DNA from: Ornithinibacillus xuwenensis
GTDB lineage: Bacteria > Bacillota > Bacilli > Bacillales > Amphibacillaceae
DNA: 64,000 bases
NCBI RefSeq assembly: GCF_039614845.1
Contig: NZ_JBDIML010000002.1
Location: 642,674-706,673, forward strand
Direction of reading: 5' to 3'
This document shows, one piece after another, positions 1 to 7,962 of this stretch. How positions within the stretch are numbered: the first letter of the stretch is position 1; each line of letters starts with the position of its first letter. Position numbers and translations under genes: made by a program. Under the pieces are notes generated by a model, which saw nothing but the letters and a program-made list of their open reading frames with translations, did no database searches and was not told where the DNA came from.

Positions 1-31
1 TATTATCTGAAAAAGGAATGGTGAATCAATA

Positions 32-1354
32 TTGGACACCCCACTTATATCTATAAGTATTGTTGTCATATTAATTATTGCAAACGGTATATTTGCGATG
101 ACAGAAATTGCAATTGTAACTTCCAGAAAACCAAGACTAGAAAAAATCGCTGAAGACGGTGACAAGCGAGCAAGCTTTGCGCTTAAGCTTGCTGAAGAGC
201 CGAATCAGCTGTTATCAACGATACAAATTGGGATTACACTAATTGGAGTTGTGACTGGTGCATTTGGTGGTGCCGCGATTGCAAGCCAATTAGCACCTGT
301 TATCGAACAGGTAGAATTTCTAGCCCCTTTTAGTTCTCAGCTGAGTTTGTTTATTGTAATTGCACTTACAACATATTTATCTTTGATTATTGGCGAATTA
401 GTCCCGAAAAGGATTGGGATGTCAGATCCAGAAAAAGTAGCTTTATTAGTTGCGAAGCCAATGTACTATTTTTCTAAAGTTGGCAAGCCATTAATTTGGG
501 TTTTAAGCAAATCTACAGAAGCGGTTTTAAAACTATTTGGTATTAAACCAACTAATGAGCCGGATGTGACAGAAGAGGAAATTACGCAGTTAATTGAGCA
601 AGGCGTGTACAGTGGTGTAGTTGAAAAAATCGAACATGAAATGGTTGAACAAATTTTTTATATGGGAGATCAGCGGTTAGGTGATATATTAACACCACGA
701 ACGTACTTGGAATGGGTCGACCTAGAAGATCCGCTTGAAGAAAACCTTCAAATTATGAGTGCTAGTAGTCATTCTGCATTTCCTGTAGGTTCTGGCAGTC
801 TTGATAATTTTCGAGGTGTCATTCATACAAAAGTAGCTTTTTCACAATTAATCAAGAAGGAAGAAACATTTAATCTAGAGGATTGTGTTGAGGAAGCATT
901 AGTACTTCCAGAGGCTATGATGGCTTTTCAGGCACTGGAAAAAATCAAAGACTCTGGTAAGCATCAAGCTGTTGTAATCGATGAATATGGTGGAATCGAA
1001 GGGTTTGTTACATTACATGATTTTATTGAAAGCATTGTCGGAGATATGCCGAATGTAGAGGATATGGATCCAAAAATCATACAGCGAGATGAAACCTCTT
1101 GGCTTGCGGATGGATTAATTTCAGTGGAAGCCTTCAAACGATACTTTGATATTGATGAGCTTGAGGATTTAAGGAGCGAAGCACATACTTTAGGTGGCTA
1201 CATTACAACATATCTAGGAGATATACCGAAAGTGAATGATTCCATACAAATTGAACATCTAAAGCTTGAGGTAGTAGATATGGATCATGTACGAGTTGAC
1301 AAGGTGTTAATCACACAGCTTTTAGATATAGAGACGGAAAATAAAAATGAATAA
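32..1354 (+). CDS. CNNM/CBS/CorC-type membrane protein (hemolysin C family)
   Basis: This 440-aa protein has the layout of the DUF21/CNNM family. An N-terminal membrane domain with about three to four hydrophobic helices (residues 1-140) is followed by a paired CBS domain (about 205-330) and a C-terminal CorC/HlyC domain (about 345-425). Family members are linked to magnesium or cobalt efflux and to cation homeostasis; 'hemolysin' is a historical label. The only start in the open frame is TTG at 32. Its likely Shine-Dalgarno (AAAAGGA, 11-17) is rather far upstream, so the start is moderately sure. No stop occurs inside and an intrinsic terminator follows. The exact ion cannot be read from the sequence. 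Confidence 0.88.
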   Translation: MDTPLISISIVVILIIANGIFAMTEIAIVTSRKPRLEKIAEDGDKRASFALKLAEEPNQLLSTIQIGITLIGVVTGAFGGAAIASQLAPVIEQVEFLAPFSSQLSLFIVIALTTYLSLIIGELVPKRIGMSDPEKVALLVAKPMYYFSKVGKPLIWVLSKSTEAVLKLFGIKPTNEPDVTEEEITQLIEQGVYSGVVEKIEHEMVEQIFYMGDQRLGDILTPRTYLEWVDLEDPLEENLQIMSASSHSAFPVGSGSLDNFRGVIHTKVAFSQLIKKEETFNLEDCVEEALVLPEAMMAFQALEKIKDSGKHQAVVIDEYGGIEGFVTLHDFIESIVGDMPNVEDMDPKIIQRDETSWLADGLISVEAFKRYFDIDELEDLRSEAHTLGGYITTYLGDIPKVNDSIQIEHLKLEVVDMDHVRVDKVLITQLLDIETENKNE

Positions 1355-1378
1355 ACTCTCTGAGAAGAGAGTTTTTTT
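1353..1378 (+). terminator. Intrinsic terminator of the CNNM/CBS gene
   Basis: An 8-bp stem (AAACTCTC with GAGAGTTT) and a 6-nt loop run into a T-run directly after the stop codon. Confidence 0.85.
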
Positions 1379-1452
1379 GTTGGGTTTTTTAGGGAATAGT
1401 TATGATTGAAAGAAGTAGTACGCAATCTCTTTTGCATTCCGAATCATGACAA

Positions 1453-1472
1453 ATAACATTCTAGAATGTTAT
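1453..1472. repeat. 20-bp perfect palindrome
   Basis: The 20 bp are fully self-complementary, centred on CTAG. The palindrome lies between two convergent genes, has no T-run and matches no operator I recognise. It could form a cruciform or an RNA hairpin. Confidence 0.6.
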
Positions 1473-1514
1473 GAAGTGCAGCTTATAACAAAGATTCGGC
1501 AAAACTCCACACAA

Positions 1515-1559
1515 CAAAAACAAAAAACACAATTAAAAGCTATTGCTTATAATTGTGTT
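1515..1559 (-). terminator. Intrinsic terminator of the YjjB-like gene
   Basis: Read on the minus strand, a 10-bp stem (AACACAATTA with its complement, 1550-1559 and 1526-1535) is followed by a T-rich tract. The upstream arm overlaps the last codons of the gene. Confidence 0.8.
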
Positions 1560-1999
1560 CTAGTTTTCCTTCCAGAGGTCTTTCGAATAATTTGGTTCAA
1601 TACTTCTGAAAACATTAATCCGATGGCGATTCCACCAGCTAATAACATGACCTTTGCTGAATATTGGACGGCATTGAAGTAATCATTTTGAACAAAACTG
1701 CGCATTGCCTCGTACGCCATTCCACCAGGAACAAGGGGAATGATTCCAGATACATTAAAAATAATAATTGGGGTTTTGTAGACACGAGAGCAAATCTGAC
1801 TCAATAGCGCTACTAACATGGCACCTAGTATAGTAGCGGGTACAGTATCCATACCATTTTGAACAAATAAATAATAGACAATCCACCCGGCCATTCCGAC
1901 TATTCCACATTGGAATAGGACCTTGCGAGGTGCATTGAATAAGATTCCGAATCCTGCTGATGCGACAAAGCTAGTAATTAGCTGGGCAACTATAGCCAT
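1547..1999 (-). CDS. Threonine/serine exporter, YjjB-like half
   Basis: This is a small integral membrane protein of about 150 aa with four hydrophobic segments. The motif NVSGIIPLVPGGMAYEA around its centre is typical of the ThrE_2/YjjB family. In this family the ThrE exporter is split: this short half pairs with a longer YjjP-like half, which lies at 4491-5234 on the same strand. I chose the ATG at 1999 because GGAGGAA sits 6 nt upstream; the ATG at 2014 would place that Shine-Dalgarno inside the gene. Partner genes are normally adjacent, but here an oppositely oriented c-di-GMP gene lies between them. Substrate (threonine/serine) is inferred from the family. Confidence 0.85.
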   Translation of the reverse strand: MAIVAQLITSFVASAGFGILFNAPRKVLFQCGIVGMAGWIVYYLFVQNGMDTVPATILGAMLVALLSQICSRVYKTPIIIFNVSGIIPLVPGGMAYEAMRSFVQNDYFNAVQYSAKVMLLAGGIAIGLMFSEVLNQIIRKTSGRKTRTQL

Positions 2000-2245
2000 A
2001 CATGATTCCTCCATTAACCGTTTAGTACATGAATCTTATTTTATACTGAATCATTCCGATTACGCAAATCGGTAATAATTTCCACAAAAACTAAAAAAAA
2101 TGACGGAAATATTCGTATTTTGTTAATTCGTAAAACGAAATACCTAGATGTTGTGAAGAAAACTATTTATATTAAGGGACCTTTATACTATAATTTATAT
2201 AAGATTATCGGATAAATGTTCATTTTAGAAAAGGAGAGCTAGCTC

Positions 2246-4444
2246 ATGGCTAAGTATGATTTTACACAATCTGACAGCATTAGACTGTTTTTTCAAAACA
2301 GTGAAACCGTCAACAAAGTTAGTCAAGATGCTCCAGATATGGACAGGCTTCTGAGTTACTATGCCTCTTTAGGGAACAATCACCCGGATATTATGCTGGT
2401 GTTCTCTCCTGAAGGAGAGCTGTTATCGACGAATCAAAAGCCAGTTGATGGATTCTTAGATTCACAATTTGACAACATAGTAGACTTTAAGAGAATCCTA
2501 TTAAAGAAATCATTTGAACAATTAAACACCGCATTTCAGAATGCTTTGGCTGGAAGTACAGAGCGTATTGAGGTCCAAGTAAAATGGAAAAAGCGTTATT
2601 ATGAAAATACCTTAATACCACTACAAAGCACAAATGATCAAGTAGAGGGTATCATCCTAATTGCGAAAGAAGTAACCGTACATAAGCAACTAGATATAAA
2701 GACAAAACATGAGAATAAGAGCTATAAACTAATTTTCGATCATTTACATATGGGAATTTGGGTTATTGAGTATAGAAATGGCAAATTAGTATACGCATCT
2801 AAAGGCTTAGAAGATTTGCTTCAATTCCCAATTGAGGATATTTATATTGATAAGCTAAATATTGATAACGTAATTGAAACGGTTGTTCACCCAGATGATC
2901 GAGAACAGATTAGTGAACATGCTACAGAGATTTTAAAAAATGGTGATCCAATACACATTCGCTTTCGAATAATATGTCCAGATGGTTCGATTAAATGGGT
3001 TCGTTGTCATACAGCCCCGTATCATGATGATGGGAAGATCACACATATATTTGGAATGCTGACGGATATTACAGATGAAGTGAAATTGCAGGAAAAACTT
3101 AGATATACAGCTAACCATGACTTACTGACAACCCTTCCGAATAAACGAAGCCTAGATGCTAAACTAGATTCCTTATTAGAAGAAGAAAAACCGTTTGCCT
3201 TATTGTTTTTTAACTTAGATCGTTTTTCCGTTATAAATGGCTCTTTAGGGTATCAGGTTGGAGACGAAGTTTTAAAAACGATTGCAACAAGATTACTTTT
3301 AATTTTACCTGAAAATAGCTTCATCGCTAGGTTAAAAAGTAACGATTTTGTTATTGTTCTGGAAGATTATCGGAAGAAAGAAAGCTTAATTTCCAAGACG
3401 GAAAATCTAATTCATGATATAAAACAGCCTTTAACAATTAATGGCTATGAAATAAATCTTACAACTAGTATTGGTATCAGCTTGTATCCAGAGGATGGTT
3501 CTACAAGTGATGACTTAATGGATAAAGCACATTCGGCTCTGGGTTATGCGAAGAAAAGCGGGAAAAACACGTTCCAATTATATTCTTTTTCAAAGGATAC
3601 AGCTTTCCAGCGAAAACTTGCGATTGAAAATGATATGATCGAGGCGCTTGAAAAAGAAGAATTTGAGCTTTATTATCAACCTTTAGTAGAAACACAGAGT
3701 GGAACGATCTTAGGTGCAGAAGCATTAATTCGTTGGAATCATAAGGATTGGGGATTAATTTCTCCTGGTGAATTTATTCCTATTGCGGAAGAAAACCATC
3801 TCATTACCGAAATAAGTGATTGGGTTATTAAAAAAGCATGCTCTCAATTAAAGGAATGGAAGGATAAAGGCTTACAGCCCATTCCAATATCGGTTAATTT
3901 ATCACCAATTCGTTTAATGAAAAAAGGCTTAACGGATTATGTGAAACGACAGCTAGAAACATTTCAAGTACCAGCAGAGTTCTTGGGGGTTGAAATTACA
4001 GAATCGTCACTTTTAAAAAGTGAACAAGGCGTTGTTGCCACACTCGCTGAGTTGAAAGAGCTAGGAGTTCGCATCGCAATAGATGATTTTGGAACAGGAT
4101 TTTCTTCATTAAATTACTTACGGGAATATCAGGCAGATACGTTAAAAATTGACCAAGTATTTATTCAAAGTAGAGATGGTCAGGTTGAAAAGGATAATGT
4201 AATTGTTGGTTCCGTGATGCAGATGGCTAAGGGCCTAAATATGAGAATTGTTGCCGAAGGTGTGGAGGAATATGGTCAATATCGATTCTTACGAAATCGA
4301 GAATGTGATCTTATTCAAGGATACTTATTCTCAAGACCTGTACCAGTCACTGATTTTGAGGGACTTCTAGTAAAAGGTAAATTAGAGCCAGATCCAGTGA
4401 AAATAGAAAAAGACAGACAAAGAAGAAAAAATAAAACAACATAA
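2246..4444 (+). CDS. PAS-PAS-GGDEF-EAL protein, probable c-di-GMP phosphodiesterase
   Basis: This 732-aa protein has no membrane segment. Two PAS domains (about 50-145 and 155-282, the second of the PAS_3 type with HPDD) precede a GGDEF-like domain (about 290-445) and an EAL domain (about 455-705). The GGDEF signature is replaced by KSNDF near residue 363, so cyclase activity is unlikely. The EAL domain keeps the catalytic set: EALIRW (about 491), SVNLSP, GVEITES, IDDFGTG, KIDQ, AEGVE and QGYLFSRP (about 690). The probable role is cytosolic hydrolysis of cyclic di-GMP, gated by a PAS signal. An AGGAGAGC-type Shine-Dalgarno precedes the ATG. The gene stands alone between two terminators and separates the two ThrE halves. 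Confidence 0.93.
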   Translation: MAKYDFTQSDSIRLFFQNSETVNKVSQDAPDMDRLLSYYASLGNNHPDIMLVFSPEGELLSTNQKPVDGFLDSQFDNIVDFKRILLKKSFEQLNTAFQNALAGSTERIEVQVKWKKRYYENTLIPLQSTNDQVEGIILIAKEVTVHKQLDIKTKHENKSYKLIFDHLHMGIWVIEYRNGKLVYASKGLEDLLQFPIEDIYIDKLNIDNVIETVVHPDDREQISEHATEILKNGDPIHIRFRIICPDGSIKWVRCHTAPYHDDGKITHIFGMLTDITDEVKLQEKLRYTANHDLLTTLPNKRSLDAKLDSLLEEEKPFALLFFNLDRFSVINGSLGYQVGDEVLKTIATRLLLILPENSFIARLKSNDFVIVLEDYRKKESLISKTENLIHDIKQPLTINGYEINLTTSIGISLYPEDGSTSDDLMDKAHSALGYAKKSGKNTFQLYSFSKDTAFQRKLAIENDMIEALEKEEFELYYQPLVETQSGTILGAEALIRWNHKDWGLISPGEFIPIAEENHLITEISDWVIKKACSQLKEWKDKGLQPIPISVNLSPIRLMKKGLTDYVKRQLETFQVPAEFLGVEITESSLLKSEQGVVATLAELKELGVRIAIDDFGTGFSSLNYLREYQADTLKIDQVFIQSRDGQVEKDNVIVGSVMQMAKGLNMRIVAEGVEEYGQYRFLRNRECDLIQGYLFSRPVPVTDFEGLLVKGKLEPDPVKIEKDRQRRKNKTT

Positions 4445-4445
4445 C

Positions 4446-4480
4446 AAGAACGATTTGTACCTGGTACGAATCGTTCTTTA
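4446..4480. terminator. Bidirectional terminator
   Basis: A stem of about 15 bp (AAGAACGATT with AATCGTTCTT, extended by GTACC/GGTAC) lies between two convergent stop codons, with A- and T-rich flanks that could serve both strands. Confidence 0.8.
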
Positions 4481-4490
4481 TTATATTTCC

Positions 4491-5234
4491 TTATACAAAA
4501 GCTAATACAACAGCAATCCCTGCACCAATAGCGAATGCGGTTAATAAAGCTTCTACGCCCTTTGATAGCCCAGCAACCAGATGTCCAGCCATTAAATCAC
4601 GTACGGCATTGGTAATATGAAGACCAGGAACTAATGGCATGACGGCCCCGATAATGATCTTATCAAGCTCCATTCCAATACCAGTTTGAATAAATAATAC
4701 AGCTAGTATTCCAACGATAAAGGATGCCACGAATTCGGAGATAAAGCGGATTTCTACTAGTTTATCAAACATCAAGAAGCCAAGAAATCCAACTCCTCCA
4801 GCAAGTAGTGAAGGTATAAAATCTACCCATAGCCCACCAAACATTATGGTGAAGCATCCGCTTGCAAGTGCTGCTACAGTTACGAGAAGCTTACTGGAAT
4901 ATAGAAACTTTTTATCATGAAGCTCTCGTAATACAACAAGTGCTTCATCTATATTCATGCTTCCTGCAGCAATATTTCTCGAAATACTATTAACCCTTGC
5001 GATTTTATATAAATCTGTCGTCCGTTTTTCAATTCGCATCATATGGGCTGCCTCAGCTTGATCAATAGAAAAATTAATTCCCGTAGGTGTTGCATAGCTT
5101 TGCGGGTTGTGAACACCAAATGCTCTTGCAATCCGATTCATTGTGTCCTCAACACGATACGTTTCAGCACTACTTTCAAGCATAATTTTTCCCGCTAACA
5201 TACAAATCTTCGTAATACGATCAAAGTTTTCCAA
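4491..5234 (-). CDS. Threonine/serine exporter, YjjP-like half (ThrE family)
   Basis: This 247-aa protein has a soluble N-terminal region (about 1-115, with ETYRVEDTMNRIA) followed by about five membrane helices, as in the YjjP/ThrE N-terminal family. Its partner is the YjjB-like protein at 1547-1999. The start is TTG at 5234, with GGAAGG about 11 nt upstream; no ATG is available. The motif AVMPLVPGLHITNAVRD in the last third matches the conserved PLVPG element of the family. Together the two halves should form an amino-acid efflux carrier in the cell membrane. Confidence 0.88.
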   Translation of the reverse strand: MENFDRITKICMLAGKIMLESSAETYRVEDTMNRIARAFGVHNPQSYATPTGINFSIDQAEAAHMMRIEKRTTDLYKIARVNSISRNIAAGSMNIDEALVVLRELHDKKFLYSSKLLVTVAALASGCFTIMFGGLWVDFIPSLLAGGVGFLGFLMFDKLVEIRFISEFVASFIVGILAVLFIQTGIGMELDKIIIGAVMPLVPGLHITNAVRDLMAGHLVAGLSKGVEALLTAFAIGAGIAVVLAFV

Positions 5235-5335
5235 TTTCTATACAACCTTCCGAACGCTAATTGTCTTTTCCTATTATAGTAGTGATGGACTAAAGATGGA
5301 AGCAATATGTGAATTAGAATGGTTGATGCATTTAA

Positions 5336-5363
5336 TAAAAAAGCCTCAAGCATTAGCTTGAGG
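5336..5363 (-). terminator. Intrinsic terminator
   Basis: On the minus strand, an 8-bp stem (CCTCAAGC/GCTTGAGG) with a TAAT loop is followed by six Ts, just after the stop of the 134-aa membrane protein. Confidence 0.88.
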
Positions 5364-5366
5364 GGG

Positions 5367-5771
5367 TTATGGCATCATCATTATTAGTGAAACTAGTGAT
5401 ACGATTGGAATTGCGTTAGCCATCGCTAACCCAATTGCTGAGAAAGTAGTGGCAGCTTGCTTTGCTTCTTCAGGTACTCCGACTGAACGTTGAAGAAAAA
5501 TAAAGAATGCTGCAAATAACATCGAGAAAATGACAATGATACCTGGGATGATTAATTCATCAATCGAGGATACCGGGGAAAGATCCAGCATTCCAAACAC
5601 GATTAATATGATAGGGATAGCCTCTGCAATTGCGACACCAATAAAGAAGTTAGTTTGGATTTTTCCAATGTTCTCTTGGTTTTCTTTAATTTTTTCAATG
5701 TTTATTTTAAATAAAAATAAGATGGGGATAACTGCTAAAACTGCTGCTAGCGCAAATAAGTATGCATTCAT
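5367..5771 (-). CDS. Small four-helix membrane protein, function unknown
   Basis: This 134-aa protein consists almost entirely of four hydrophobic segments: about 3-22, 42-63, 72-92 and 108-132. GVAIAEAIPIILIV in helix 2 and ATTFSAIGLAMANAIPIV in helix 4 resemble each other, which suggests an internal duplication. The Gly/Ala-rich pattern with a buried acidic residue recalls proteolipid c-subunits of rotary ATPases. The loop is not the c-subunit loop and no ATPase genes are near, so this likeness is only a hint. Shine-Dalgarno GAGG is about 10 nt upstream. The gene is monocistronic with its own terminator. Confidence 0.7.
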   Translation of the reverse strand: MNAYLFALAAVLAVIPILFLFKINIEKIKENQENIGKIQTNFFIGVAIAEAIPIILIVFGMLDLSPVSSIDELIIPGIIVIFSMLFAAFFIFLQRSVGVPEEAKQAATTFSAIGLAMANAIPIVSLVSLIMMMP

Positions 5772-5859
5772 CTCGTTTCAACCTCGTTTCTGAATATTTA
5801 AAATTGCACCAATGGTATCATAGCATAAGATTGGGATAAATATCCAATACAATATTAAT

Positions 5860-5889
5860 TTGCAACTTCTTACCTAGTTTCGATATAAT
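5860..5889 (+). promoter_or_regulatory. Probable sigma-A promoter of the first tagO-like gene
   Basis: TTGCAA (5860-5865) and TATAAT (5884-5889) are separated by 18 bp, 37 bp upstream of the chosen ATG. Confidence 0.6.
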
Positions 5890-5926
5890 TCTTGTAGTGA
5901 TAAATGAATATTTTAGGGAGAATGCT

Positions 5927-7015
5927 ATGTTTAACTATTTAGATTTAGGAGTTGCTTTTCTCATAGCTTTAATTTCCTCTTTAGTGTTGACATACCCAGT
6001 TAAAAAGTTGGCATTTAAAATAGGAGCGGTAGATTTACCGAATGATAGAAAAATACATAAGAAGATTACACCGAGGTTAGGTGGCCTATCGATATTTTTA
6101 GGTGCTTTTATTGGTGCAATTTACTTACAACCACAGCATGAGCATTTAGTAGAGATTGTAGTAGGAGCTATTGTAATTATTATTACAGGAGCACTAGATG
6201 ATAGATTTACTCTCAGACCGATTGCTAAGCTAACAGGACAGCTTATTGCTACTTCTTTTCTTATTTCTGGTGGTCTTATTATTGAGAAAATCACATTACC
6301 ACTTATTGGACAAGTAGAGTTAGGATTTTTCAGCGTACTTGTCACAGTCATTTGGGTTGTTGGAATTACAAATGCCATTAATTTAATAGATGGATTAGAT
6401 GGACTAGCGACAGGTGTTACAACTATCGCATTAATAAGTTTATTTATTATGGCAATATTAGATGTTCAAGTATTAGTTGCTTATTTCTGTTTAGTCCTGA
6501 TAGGATCGAATCTAGGATTTTTATATCATAACTTTTACCCAGCAAAGATTTATATGGGGGACACTGGTTCAAACTTTCTTGGCTATATGATTGCAGTTAT
6601 ATCCATACTAGGCTTGTTTAAAAACATTGCACTACTGAGCTTTGTTATCCCGATTATCGTGTTAGCAGTACCAATATTTGATACGTTATTTGCTATTTTA
6701 AGAAGATCGATTAACAAACAAAATATTATGATGGCTGATAACAAGCATATTCATTATCAACTATTATCGGCAGGATATAGCCATCGAAAAACGGTATTAA
6801 TTTTATATGGTATCAGCGGTATATTTGGGGCACTTGCAGTAATCTTCTCCAATGCATCTATAACCGCCAATTTATTTGTCGTCATTATCTTAATATTCCT
6901 ATTGCATATCCTCGCAGAAATCGCAGGACTAGTTCTCGGAGGAAAGCGCCCAGTATTAAGCTTCTTTCGCAGGTTGTTTGGTCGCGGAAGAAAAGAAAGA
7001 GAAAGCAATAGCTAG
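5927..7015 (+). CDS. tagO: TagO-like undecaprenyl-phosphate sugar-1-phosphate transferase (copy 1)
   Basis: This polytopic protein (about 362 aa, some 10-11 helices) belongs to the MraY/WecA/TagO family. Such enzymes transfer GlcNAc-1-phosphate from UDP-GlcNAc to undecaprenyl phosphate, the first step of wall teichoic acid or secondary polymer synthesis. Visible motifs are DLPNDRKIHKK, the DD pair in GALDDRF, NAINLIDGLDGLA, FYPAKIYMGDTGS and a histidine motif HIHYQL. The last has Tyr where copies 2 and 3 have His. I start at ATG 5927 because AGGGAG lies 6 nt upstream; a GTG at 5897 would bury that site. Two paralogues lie at 20441 and 54943. This copy stands alone, with its own promoter and terminator. 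Confidence 0.88.
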   Translation: MFNYLDLGVAFLIALISSLVLTYPVKKLAFKIGAVDLPNDRKIHKKITPRLGGLSIFLGAFIGAIYLQPQHEHLVEIVVGAIVIIITGALDDRFTLRPIAKLTGQLIATSFLISGGLIIEKITLPLIGQVELGFFSVLVTVIWVVGITNAINLIDGLDGLATGVTTIALISLFIMAILDVQVLVAYFCLVLIGSNLGFLYHNFYPAKIYMGDTGSNFLGYMIAVISILGLFKNIALLSFVIPIIVLAVPIFDTLFAILRRSINKQNIMMADNKHIHYQLLSAGYSHRKTVLILYGISGIFGALAVIFSNASITANLFVVIILIFLLHILAEIAGLVLGGKRPVLSFFRRLFGRGRKERESNS

Positions 7016-7024
7016 TAATTCAGA

Positions 7025-7053
7025 AGAAAGACACTGAAGGTCTTTCTTTTTTT
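7025..7053 (+). terminator. Intrinsic terminator of tagO copy 1
   Basis: The 8-bp stem AGAAAGAC/GTCTTTCT is followed by a T-run shortly after the stop codon. Confidence 0.88.
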
Positions 7054-7544
7054 GTTATAGGAGAATAAACGGTATTTTTGGGGTATACATATACTTTATG
7101 TATAAACTACGACGACCTGTATTTATGATTTTACAGTTATACAGAATTTTATGTAGTAACTTCCAGTATTGCATGCTACCATGTTAGAGGTTGTTGAAAA
7201 AGCAATTAATGATTACGTAGATAAAACTGTAAATACATCTATACAGTTTTACAGATATACAGGTAAAAATTTTATCAGTAATTCCAAAAAACAGGTGTTC
7301 TATTATAGAACACCCTATTTTTACTAAATATTGGCAGTTTCTAAATGACTTATCTTCATTGATATCGTATCAAAAATATTTTGTGCAATTCTATTAATAA
7401 CTGGAACGACCACGGAAAATTATTGTTTTAAAATCCAATTGCGCTTTCTGGTAAATATAAAATAACATTTATTGATAAAGGTAAATTTTATATACAAAGT
7501 CTTTACGGATTGTTTTATCTGAGGAGTTGTTATTGGTTTCAGTC
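7054..7544. other. Non-coding stretch with an imperfect direct repeat
   Basis: I see no convincing gene here. Two related segments (7129-7165 and 7247-7286) share TTTTACAG-TATACAG and AATTTTAT-AGTAA-TTCCA blocks, about 118 bp apart. Further TACAG elements lie around them. An orphan hairpin follows at 7294. On the minus strand a short open stretch (about 7326-7415) ends in a stop but lacks a ribosome binding site and may be a gene remnant. The stretch is the left flank of the probable element remnant, so the repeat could be an old attachment or replication site; this is inference. Confidence 0.5.
7294..7319 (+). terminator. Orphan terminator-like hairpin
   Basis: The 9-bp stem GGTGTTCTA/TAGAACACC with a 3-nt loop is followed by CTATTTTT. 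No intact plus-strand gene precedes it, so it may have served a gene that is now lost. Confidence 0.6.
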
Positions 7545-7799
7545 TTAATTGTTATCTTCTCCATCAACTTTCTTATGCACTATATCGATTGAATTGTTTA
7601 TTAAAGCATTGGACTCTTGTTCTAACAATTGAAAAAATGAAGGAAGTTCTTTGGACGATTTTCTTAGATAAACTAGTATCATTAACAAAAGTTCTTGGAG
7701 CAAATCCTCCCTATTCTGAATACTTGTCTGAGATAACGCTTTATTGATTAATGGAGTTAGTAACTTAATTATTTTTAATTCGTTTGTATCACTATTCAA
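7545..7799 (-). CDS. RsoA-like sigma co-factor (YvrHa family)
   Basis: This 84-aa protein carries KIIKLLTPLINKALSQTS followed by NREDLLQELLL. The pattern is that of a truncated sigma-factor region 2 and of Bacillus subtilis RsoA (YvrHa). RsoA is a small protein that works with SigO (YvrI) as the second half of a split sigma factor. Its start is TTG at 7799 with GGAGG 5-7 nt upstream, and only 1 nt separates it from the YvrJ stop. It is the last gene of a three-gene minus-strand operon with YvrJ (7801-7962) and the SigO-like gene (7955-8470). I rest the call on local pattern and gene order; no alignment could be run. Confidence 0.6.
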   Translation of the reverse strand: MNSDTNELKIIKLLTPLINKALSQTSIQNREDLLQELLLMILVYLRKSSKELPSFFQLLEQESNALINNSIDIVHKKVDGEDNN

Positions 7800-7800
7800 T

Positions 7801-7962
7801 TTACTCCTCCTTTTTTGGTGAATTAATTACTTTAATTAAATTTTGGATTGCGTTCTCTAGGCTATCTAATTTCTTTTCAAAGCGGTGAAGTAGATAGATG
7901 GATATAACAATCGGAAATCCCATGTTACTTATTAGATTAATAAAATGTTGTTCTTCAAACAT
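7801..7962 (-). CDS. YvrJ family small membrane protein
   Basis: This 53-aa protein begins MFEEQHFINLISNMGFPIV and continues with a hydrophobic helix ending YLLHRFEKKLDSLE, the YvrJ family pattern (NxGFPxxxxxYLLxRxExK). Its role is unknown. It overlaps the end of the SigO-like gene by 8 nt and precedes the RsoA-like gene by 1 nt, so the three are probably translated together. AGGAGA lies upstream of the ATG. In B. subtilis yvrJ is also a neighbour of the sigO-rsoA genes. A second YvrJ protein is encoded at 59942-60076. Confidence 0.85.
   Translation of the reverse strand: MFEEQHFINLISNMGFPIVISIYLLHRFEKKLDSLENAIQNLIKVINSPKKEE

Noticed and set aside
1446..1682. Plus-strand open frame opposite the YjjB-like gene
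   Set aside because: It contains the palindrome and terminator and lies antisense to a gene with clear family motifs.
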